Shown here piece after piece: positions 7,114 to 12,469 of a DNA stretch of 18,980 nucleotides (its first letter is position 1; every line of letters begins with the position of its first letter). The stretch spans positions 1 through 18,980 of the forward strand of contig JAWOJB010000097.1 in the NCBI GenBank assembly GCA_046484325.1. The letters are read 5' to 3'. A model generated the notes under the pieces. It was given only the letters and a program-made list of their open reading frames with translations, made no database searches and had not been told where the DNA came from. This DNA comes from JAWOJB01 sp046484325. Its GTDB lineage: Bacteria; Actinomycetota; Acidimicrobiia; Spongiisociales; ZC4RG35. Made by a program: the position numbers and the translations under genes.

Positions 7114-8630
7114 CCCTCCGTCGCCGCCACCCGGTCGAGCACCGACACCGCCCGGTCGAAGCGCTCGCGAGCAGCCCCCTGGTCGCCGGCGACCGCCATC
7201 ATCCCGACCTTCCCGTGGGAGGGCAGCGGCCCCATCAGCTGGAAGGCGATGCCGCCCCGGGCCGTCGTGCGGAACTGGTCGGCGGCGGTCTCGGCCAGCA
7301 GCCGGCCGGGAGTGATGCCCCGGTACTCGGAGCGCTGGACGTTGTCCGAGGCCCGGTAGACGAGCTCGGCGTCCTCGACCACGAAGCGGCCGGACTCGGC
7401 GTCATAGCTCCCCCCGGTGAGGAACTGCAGCAGGAGATAGGGCGACGTGGTACCCCCCTTGCGGAGGTTGATCTCCAGGCCGTAGTGGTGCCACCGCCCG
7501 GAGCGCCGGACGGAGACGAAGTCCACCCCGAACCGGCCGATCACCCCCCGGCGGGCGAGCAGCTCGGCCACCCGCCGGCCGGCCTCGGTGATCTCGCCCA
7601 CATAGGCCGGGTCGGCCGGGAACGTGCAGCCCAGGAACACCTGGCCGGTCGGGCCGCCCAGGATCTGGTCGTGGGTCGAGACGATCTCGGGTCGGCCCAC
7701 CGGGTCGATCCGGGCCTGGATCGACGGCGACCGCTTGTGCGGGCCATCCACGTACTCCTCGACGATCGCTCCCATCTCGCGGATCTTGGCCCGGAACCGA
7801 TCCCAGGTCTCGCCCTCCGCCTCGAAGGTGATCTCCTCGGCCATCCGGCCCCGGACCCACCGCCGCAGGTCGTCCGAGCTCGAGGCTCCAGTGAGGTCGA
7901 CCGTGGCGTTCCCCTCACCGGAGAACCCCTCGTTGAGCTTGACGACCACCTTCCGGGTGAGGGGCAGCCGGGTCTTGAGCTCGATGACCGCCTCGAGCAC
8001 GTCGTGCTCGTCCCGGAGGCCGGACGAGCCGGACGGGACGCGGACGCCCGCCTCCTCCATCACCTCCCGAGACCCGGTCTTCGTCCCGTACCGGGCGTGC
8101 TCGGGATCGGTGGCGTACATGGGGATGCCGAGACGAACCGCCAGGGTCCGCTCGAGCGGCGTGGCGGCGAACACCGTCATGTGGGCCGCATCGGGGTGGG
8201 CGATCGCCCTGCGGATCCGCTCGACCCCGTCCGGGCTGGTCACGACCTTGGCGGTGAGAGGTCGCATCGACGGGTCGCCCAGGCTGAGCATCACCAGCCG
8301 GTCGCGGGCCCGCGGCAGTCCCACCAGCCGCAGGTAGTAGTCGACCACCGCCCGGTCCACCGGCATGGAGGTGACGTACACCACCTGGGTGGCGGGGAGA
8401 CGGAGGAGCAGCAGCAGGCAGAGCATGCGCTCCTCGTAGTGGACGACCCCGTCGATCTTGGCGAGCGTGTCGGGGTCGAGGGTGAGGCTCGGGACGACGA
8501 CGACGGTACGGGGAAGCCGGTCATCGGCGAAGATCCGTCGGTAGAGGGCGGGCAAGCCGCGTTGCAGGCGCCGGAACGCGTCCAGCTCCTGGGCCGAGCC
8601 GGGAGCCGGCGGCGGCCTGGCCTCGATCAC
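7110..8630 (-). CDS. PGM1-like ATP-grasp peptide ligase (carboxylate-amine ligase)
   Basis: Predicted 506-residue ATP-grasp enzyme. The N-terminal region (40-130) with HYEERMLCLLLLLRLP (64-79), VVYVTSMPVDRAVVDYYL (83-100) and LSLGDPSMRPLTAKV (115-129) matches the PGM1-related family, named after the pheganomycin peptide ligase. ATP-grasp elements follow: GTKTGSREV (182-190), KVVVKLNEGFSGEGNATVDL with Lys231 and the Gly loop (227-246), hinge VEEYVDG (290-296), and the metal-binding GLEINLRKGGTTSPYLLLQFLTGG (384-407) with Glu386/Asn388; homologs usually have GTTHP where this one has GTTSP. It should activate a carboxylate as acyl-phosphate and join it to an amine. Substrates are unknown and I see no precursor-peptide gene. 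The GTG start lacks a good ribosome site but overlaps the stop of a 9-codon mini-ORF. GTGA coupling to the GNAT gene follows. Confidence 0.85.
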   Translation of the reverse strand: MIEARPPPAPGSAQELDAFRRLQRGLPALYRRIFADDRLPRTVVVVPSLTLDPDTLAKIDGVVHYEERMLCLLLLLRLPATQVVYVTSMPVDRAVVDYYLRLVGLPRARDRLVMLSLGDPSMRPLTAKVVTSPDGVERIRRAIAHPDAAHMTVFAATPLERTLAVRLGIPMYATDPEHARYGTKTGSREVMEEAGVRVPSGSSGLRDEHDVLEAVIELKTRLPLTRKVVVKLNEGFSGEGNATVDLTGASSSDDLRRWVRGRMAEEITFEAEGETWDRFRAKIREMGAIVEEYVDGPHKRSPSIQARIDPVGRPEIVSTHDQILGGPTGQVFLGCTFPADPAYVGEITEAGRRVAELLARRGVIGRFGVDFVSVRRSGRWHHYGLEINLRKGGTTSPYLLLQFLTGGSYDAESGRFVVEDAELVYRASDNVQRSEYRGITPGRLLAETAADQFRTTARGGIAFQLMGPLPSHGKVGMMAVAGDQGAARERFDRAVSVLDRVAATEG

Positions 8631-8656
8631 CCCGGCATCGCCGATCGGCTCGTCAT
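8627..8656 (-). CDS. Putative leaderless 9-codon upstream ORF (MTSRSAMPG) coupled to the ATP-grasp ligase
   Basis: On the minus strand a TACGAT -10 box is followed by exactly 6 nt and then ATG at 8656. That ATG opens nine codons ending in TGA (8629-8627), which overlaps the ligase GTG (8630-8628) as GTGA. The ligase start has no convincing Shine-Dalgarno, so ribosomes loading on a leaderless mRNA could translate this mini-ORF and restart at the GTG. The peptide has no recognisable attenuation signature such as a run of one amino acid. The longer open frame that extends upstream of this ATG is a shadow of the LemA-like gene. Alternatively the ATG only marks the transcription start and is not functionally translated. 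Confidence 0.4.
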   Translation of the reverse strand: MTSRSAMPG

Positions 8657-8662
8657 GGCGGC

Positions 8663-8692
8663 ATCGTAGGAGCCGGCACGGGGGGCGGTCAG
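8663..8692 (-). promoter_or_regulatory. Putative promoter of the ligase-GNAT operon
   Basis: CTGACC (8692-8687) and TACGAT (8668-8663) are separated by 18 nt on the minus strand, a fair match to a housekeeping sigma promoter (TTGACA/TATAAT). The -10 box is placed for leaderless transcription from the ATG at 8656. Confidence 0.5.
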
Positions 8693-8753
8693 GGCCGGAC
8701 GGCCGTCTCGCGAGGGGAACCCGACCCGTCGGCTCAGGGACCGATCGCCGCCC

Positions 8754-9212
8754 TCAAACCTCGGGGTCGCCCAGCAGGTAGGGGCGAGGCGCCAGATCCA
8801 GCGGGCGGGCGAGCATCCGGGCCGACGCCGAGCGGAGACGGGCGTTGTAGGCGAGCGCGCAGTCGTCGTGGATCCGGCCGGCCACCCGCACGTGGAACTG
8901 GGCCGCCTCCAGGTCGGGATCCGCACCCGGCCCCAGCTCGGCGAGAAGATCGTCGACCGCGACAGAGACCCGCCGCTCTCCGACGATCCGCTCGCCGGAG
9001 GCGTCGAGGGCCGAGCCCACCTGCGACCCGGCGGCGCCGGCGTGGCGTTCCGCGGCACGGGCGGCCAACTCCCGGCGCCGGTCGAGATGAGGGACCAGGT
9101 GCCTCCAGGCGGTGTCGACGACCCGCCGGTCGGCCGACAGGCCGATCCAGGCCGAGATGGCCCACAGCACCAGCCCCACCACGAGACCCCCGATGATCCA
9201 CCAGACAAGCAT
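8754..9212 (-). CDS. LemA-family-like single-pass membrane protein
   Basis: Predicted 152 residues. One N-terminal transmembrane helix (about residues 4-26) is followed by a helical, Arg/Ala/Glu-rich cytoplasmic or periplasmic domain. The C-terminal YNARLRSASARMLARPLDLAPRPYL matches the LemA signature (YNA-R-R followed by a hydrophobic FxPRPF-like end), and WRHLVPHLDRRRELAARAAE resembles its W-x-x-(I/V)-x-x-x-L-x-R-R repeat. Members have roles in membrane homeostasis that are poorly defined. It is somewhat shorter and more diverged than typical LemA (about 180-200 residues). The ATG at 9212 is well supported by TACACT exactly 6 nt upstream. It lies 21 nt after the LysE-type gene, so it could be read from both the upstream operon and its own leaderless promoter. 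Confidence 0.8.
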   Translation of the reverse strand: MLVWWIIGGLVVGLVLWAISAWIGLSADRRVVDTAWRHLVPHLDRRRELAARAAERHAGAAGSQVGSALDASGERIVGERRVSVAVDDLLAELGPGADPDLEAAQFHVRVAGRIHDDCALAYNARLRSASARMLARPLDLAPRPYLLGDPEV

Positions 9213-9218
9213 GGGCGA

Positions 9219-9224
9219 AGTGTA
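9219..9224 (-). promoter_or_regulatory. Putative leaderless -10 box (TACACT) of the LemA-like gene
   Basis: TACACT at -12 to -7 relative to ATG 9212 on the minus strand fits TANNNT leaderless spacing exactly. No convincing -35 was seen; the position overlaps the end of the upstream gene's spacer. Confidence 0.45.
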
Positions 9225-9233
9225 CGGACCGCC

Positions 9234-9854
9234 TCATCCGCCTCGAGTGATCACCCCGGCCGCCTCGGCCACGAGCAGGACCCCGAGGAGCACGAGCAAA
9301 GCGCCACCGACGGTGACGAGACGCCGGTACCAGCGGTCGGACAGCCGGTGCCGGGAACCGGCGGCCACCGCCGCCAGCGCCAGCTTGGTCCCCACGAGCA
9401 GCGTGTAGAACCCGGCAAGGAAGCCCACGGCCGCGACCGGAGCCCGCGCCCAGGCGGTGACGAGAATCGGGCCGCCCACCGCCAGCCAGAAGAGCCACGG
9501 GTGGGGCGAGAGCAGGTTGGTGAGAACCCCGCGCCGAAGATCGTGGAGGGCACCCACCAGCTCGGGGGTGGCCAGGGTCGCCAGGTGCGCCGACCGCAGC
9601 TCGGAGACCCCCAGGAACACGAGATAGGCGCCCCCGGCGACCGAGAGGCCGGTCACCATCCCGGCCGGCAGGTTGGACACCACGGCCAGGGCCAACACGA
9701 TGATCGGGGCGTCGGTGAGCAGTGGGGCCAAGGCGACCCTCGCCCCGCCCGGAAACCCTCGCCGGAGTGCCGTCAGCACCACGAGAGCCGAGAGAGGCCC
9801 GGGAGCGATGCCCGCCGCCCAGCCCAGGGAGATCCCGAGCACCAACTCGGACAC
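9234..9854 (-). CDS. LysE-family amino-acid / small-molecule exporter
   Basis: Predicted 206-residue inner-membrane protein with about six hydrophobic helices, typical of LysE/RhtB transporters. The family signature is the N-terminal LGISLGWAAGIAPGPLSALVV (6-26, the GxxPGP motif), followed by a basic cytoplasmic loop (LRRGFPGGARVALAPLLTDAP, ~30-50) and VAGGAYLVFLGVSELR (72-87). SPHPWLFWLAVGGP (115-128) matches the conserved NP/HP-W region before helix 4. Substrate unknown; known members export basic or small neutral amino acids. The GTG at 9854 is 18 nt past the sucD stop with no obvious ribosome site, so it is probably cotranscribed with sucCD. A functional link to succinyl-CoA metabolism is not evident. 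Confidence 0.85.
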   Translation of the reverse strand: MSELVLGISLGWAAGIAPGPLSALVVLTALRRGFPGGARVALAPLLTDAPIIVLALAVVSNLPAGMVTGLSVAGGAYLVFLGVSELRSAHLATLATPELVGALHDLRRGVLTNLLSPHPWLFWLAVGGPILVTAWARAPVAAVGFLAGFYTLLVGTKLALAAVAAGSRHRLSDRWYRRLVTVGGALLVLLGVLLVAEAAGVITRGG

Positions 9855-9872
9855 GTCAGCGGGGCGGCCGGC

Positions 9873-10799
9873 TCAATCGCCGAGCGCCCGCATCATGGCC
9901 GCACCCAGGTCGCTGGGAGTCGAAGCCATGACGATCCCCGCCGATTCCATGGCCGTGATCTTGGCCCCGGCTGTGCCCTTCCCCCCCGAGATGATCGCCC
10001 CGGCGTGGCCCATCCGCTTCCCGGGCGGCGCCGTGGTTCCGGCGATGAAGCCTGCAACCGGCTTGCCCATCTCCGACCGCACGAAGTCGGCGGCGTCCTC
10101 CTCGGCGGTGCCGCCGATCTCGCCGATCATCAGCACTCCCTCGGTCTCCGGGTCGTCGTCGAACATCCGCAGGACATCGATGAAGTCGGTGCCGTTGACG
10201 GGATCGCCGCCGATCCCGACCGCCGTCGTTTGACCGAGGCCGAGGTTGGTGAGCTGGAACACCGCCTCGTAGGTGAGGGTCCCGGAACGGCTGACCACAC
10301 CGATCCGGCCCGGTTGGTGGATGTAGCCGGGCATGATCCCGATCTTGCAGGCGGCCGGGGTGATGACCCCTGGGCAGTTGGGCCCGACGAGCCGGACCGG
10401 CCGGCCCTCCAGATACCGCTTGACCCGCACCATGTCGGCGACGGGGATCCCCTCGGTGATGCAGACCACGAGGCCCACCCCGGCCTCGGCCGCCTCGAGG
10501 ATCGCGTCGGCTGCGAACGGGGGCGGTACGTAGACGACGCTGGCGTCGGCGCCTGTGGCATCCACCGCCTCGCGAACCGTGCGGTACACCGGCAGCTCCA
10601 CCCGGTACCCGTCGGGCCGGCCGGGAACCCCCGAATGGTCGGTCTGTCCTTGGAAGACTTGATGGCTGCCTGCCTTCGATGGGTGGACCGCCCCCACCAT
10701 GCGGGTCCCGTAGGCGATGGCCTTGTCGGTGTGGAACTGTCCGGTCTTCCCGAGACCCTGGATGATGACTCTGGTGTCATGGTCGACGAGGATGCTCAT
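9873..10799 (-). CDS. sucD: Succinate-CoA ligase (ADP-forming), alpha subunit
   Basis: Predicted 308 residues; converts succinyl-CoA and ADP/GDP plus phosphate to succinate, CoA and ATP/GTP in a complex with SucC (TCA cycle). Seen: an N-terminal Rossmann CoA-binding region with GLGKTGQFHT (15-24), LVGPNCPGVI (137-146), KIGIMPGYIHQPGRIGVVSRSGTLTYE (152-178), GIGGDPVNGTDF (196-206), EIGG (227-230) and the phospho-histidine loop KRMGHAGAIISGGKGTAG (261-278, His265). Two oddities: the CoA loop reads GLGKTGQ rather than the usual GITGxxG, and about 20 extra residues (roughly 43-67) lie between HPSK and LPVY. ATG 10799 overlaps the sucC stop as ATGA, so the subunits should be translated in a coupled, near-equimolar way. 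Confidence 0.95.
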   Translation of the reverse strand: MSILVDHDTRVIIQGLGKTGQFHTDKAIAYGTRMVGAVHPSKAGSHQVFQGQTDHSGVPGRPDGYRVELPVYRTVREAVDATGADASVVYVPPPFAADAILEAAEAGVGLVVCITEGIPVADMVRVKRYLEGRPVRLVGPNCPGVITPAACKIGIMPGYIHQPGRIGVVSRSGTLTYEAVFQLTNLGLGQTTAVGIGGDPVNGTDFIDVLRMFDDDPETEGVLMIGEIGGTAEEDAADFVRSEMGKPVAGFIAGTTAPPGKRMGHAGAIISGGKGTAGAKITAMESAGIVMASTPSDLGAAMMRALGD

Positions 10800-12019
10800 C
10801 CGGCCAGCCCCACGATCTTCTCGGCGCCGTCCTTGAGGTCGTCGGCGGCGATGACGTCGAGGCCCGAGTCCCGAAGGATCTGCTTGCCGAGCTCCACGTT
10901 CGTCCCTTCGAGCCGGACGACGAGCGGCACCGCCAGCCCGACCCGACGGACCGCCTCCACGACGCCGGTGGCGATCACATCGCAGCGCATGATGCCTCCG
11001 AAGATGTTGACGAAGATGCCCTTGACGTTGGGGTCGCTCGTGATGATCCCGAAGGCGGTTGCCACCTGGTCGGCATCGGCACCGCCGCCCACGTCGAGGA
11101 AGTTGGCCGGCTCGCCGCCGACGTGCTTGATCGTGTCCATGGTCGCCATCGCCAGGCCGGCGCCATTCACCATGCAGCCGATCGTGCCGTCGAGCTTGAT
11201 GTAGCTGAGCCCCGACCGCTTCGCCTCGAGCTCGGCCGGGTCCTCCTCGCTCTCGTCCCGCATCTCGGCGATGTCCGGGTGCCGCCAGAGGGCGTTGTCG
11301 TCGAAGGCCATCTTCCCGTCGAGCGCGACCACCTCGCCCGCCGTGGTCACGACGAGCGGGTTGATCTCCACGAGGTCGGTGTCCAGCTCGACCGCTGCCG
11401 GCACGAGGGCGTCGAGGAACCTGGTGAAGGCGGCATGGGCGTCCCCGGCGAGGGCGAGGCCCCACCCCAGCCGGTTGGCCTGGAAGGCGGCGAGCCCGAT
11501 CGCCGGGTCCACGGTCTCGCGCAGGATCAGCTCCGGCGTGTGCTCGGCCACCTGTTCGATCTCCATCCCGCCTTCGGTCGAGGCCATCACGACGAGCCGA
11601 GATACCGAGCGGTCGAGCAACACCGAGAGATAGAGCTCACGGGCGATCGCGATGCCCTGCTCGACGTAGAGCCGGTTCACCTGCCTGCCCTCGGGACCGG
11701 TCTGGATCGTGACGAGCGTGGAGCCGAGCATGCGCTCGGCCAGTTCCCGTACCCGCGCTTGGGTGGCCGCCACCCCCCCGGCCACGCCATCGGTGACGAC
11801 GTTGACCCCGCGCAGGTCCGGATGCTCGAGGAACGTCCCCTTGCCACGGCCCCCGGCGTGGATCTGGGACTTGACGACCACCACCGGGTTCCCGCTCTCC
11901 TCAACGAGGGCGGGGACGGCGGCGACCGCCTCGTCGGGGGTCAGGGCGACCCGCCCCCGGGGCACGGGGATACCCCGGTCCGAGAGGAGTTGTTTGGCCT
12001 GGTACTCGTGGATCTTCAT
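10796..12019 (-). CDS. sucC: Succinate-CoA ligase (ADP-forming), beta subunit
   Basis: Predicted 407 residues (typical about 390-400). It begins with the canonical MKIHEYQAKQLL and has an N-terminal ATP-grasp domain: VVVVKSQIHAGGRGKG (62-77 region) binding nucleotide, VEINPL, and ALDGKMAFDDNALWRHP. The C-terminal ligase-CoA domain shows LDGTIGCMVNGAGLAMATMD, GGEPANFLDVGGGA and VNIFGGIMRCDVIA, all diagnostic for SucC. ATG 12019 has GGAG 7 nt upstream. It starts 13 nt after the stop of the B12-binding mutase subunit gene and overlaps sucD at its end. Together the three genes would carry methylmalonyl-CoA-derived carbon through succinyl-CoA to succinate with substrate-level phosphorylation. Confidence 0.97.
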   Translation of the reverse strand: MKIHEYQAKQLLSDRGIPVPRGRVALTPDEAVAAVPALVEESGNPVVVVKSQIHAGGRGKGTFLEHPDLRGVNVVTDGVAGGVAATQARVRELAERMLGSTLVTIQTGPEGRQVNRLYVEQGIAIARELYLSVLLDRSVSRLVVMASTEGGMEIEQVAEHTPELILRETVDPAIGLAAFQANRLGWGLALAGDAHAAFTRFLDALVPAAVELDTDLVEINPLVVTTAGEVVALDGKMAFDDNALWRHPDIAEMRDESEEDPAELEAKRSGLSYIKLDGTIGCMVNGAGLAMATMDTIKHVGGEPANFLDVGGGADADQVATAFGIITSDPNVKGIFVNIFGGIMRCDVIATGVVEAVRRVGLAVPLVVRLEGTNVELGKQILRDSGLDVIAADDLKDGAEKIVGLAG

Positions 12020-12032
12020 GCTCGGCTCCGGT

Positions 12033-12425
12033 TCAGCGCTCGGGTACGTGCTCGTCGACCCACCGGGCGATCTCGGACAATGGGGCACCCGGCGTGAACA
12101 CCGCGACCAGCCCGGCCTCGTGCAGGGCCGGGATGTCGGCCTCCGGGATGACCCCGCCCCCGAACACGAGCACCTCTTCGGCGTCCCGCTCCCGCAGGAG
12201 CTCGACCACCCTCGGGAACAGCGCCATGTGGGCACCGGAGAGCGAGGAGAGGCCGACCGCGTCCACGTCCTCCTGGAGGGCCGCCTCGACGATCTGCTCC
12301 GGTGTCTGGTGGAGGCCGGTGTAGATCACCTCGTGTCCGGCGTCCCGGAGCGCTCGGGCGATCACCTTGGCGCCGCGATCGTGACCGTCAAGGCCCGGCT
12401 TGGCGATGAGGATTCGGCGTGGCAC
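12033..12425 (-). CDS. Cobalamin-binding subunit of an acyl-CoA mutase (methylmalonyl-CoA mutase small subunit type)
   Basis: Predicted 130-residue stand-alone B12-binding domain. It shows the base-off/His-on signature PGLDGHDRGAK (10-20; DxHxxG), GLHQTPEQIVEAALQEDVDAVGLSSLSGAH (37-66, the S-x-L family element) and LVFGGGVIPEADIP (86-99; GGG). Length and motifs match the small subunit of split methylmalonyl- or isobutyryl-CoA mutases (McmB C-terminal part / IcmB). The large catalytic subunit is not in the window. Placement immediately before sucCD favours methylmalonyl-CoA, because succinyl-CoA is its product. The GTG at 12425 gives the normal N-terminus RILIAKPGLDGHD. TAACCT lies 8 nt upstream, so the mRNA may be nearly leaderless. 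Confidence 0.93.
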   Translation of the reverse strand: MPRRILIAKPGLDGHDRGAKVIARALRDAGHEVIYTGLHQTPEQIVEAALQEDVDAVGLSSLSGAHMALFPRVVELLRERDAEEVLVFGGGVIPEADIPALHEAGLVAVFTPGAPLSEIARWVDEHVPER

Positions 12426-12433
12426 GCGGCCGG

Positions 12434-12439
12434 AGGTTA
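12434..12439 (-). promoter_or_regulatory. Possible -10 box (TAACCT) upstream of the B12-subunit/sucCD genes
   Basis: TAACCT lies 8 nt before GTG 12425 on the minus strand, in the 44-bp gap after the ATPase gene. No convincing -35 element is visible, so this is weak. Confidence 0.3.
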
Positions 12440-12469
12440 GCGAGCAGGTCCAGGCCGGAACCGAACGGG

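Noticed and set aside
7215..8669. Long plus-strand open frame opposite the ATP-grasp ligase
   Set aside because: No recognisable motifs, unusual composition, and fully antisense to a well-supported gene.
8693..8704. Small inverted repeat GGCCG-GA-CGGCC between the LemA-like stop and the ligase promoter
   Set aside because: Only 5-bp arms with a 2-nt loop and no U tract; expected by chance at this GC content, so not called a terminator.
8868..11204. Long plus-strand open frame opposite LemA-like, LysE-type, sucD and sucC genes
   Set aside because: His/Asp/Gly/Arg-rich antisense shadow; the minus-strand frames contain clear family motifs.
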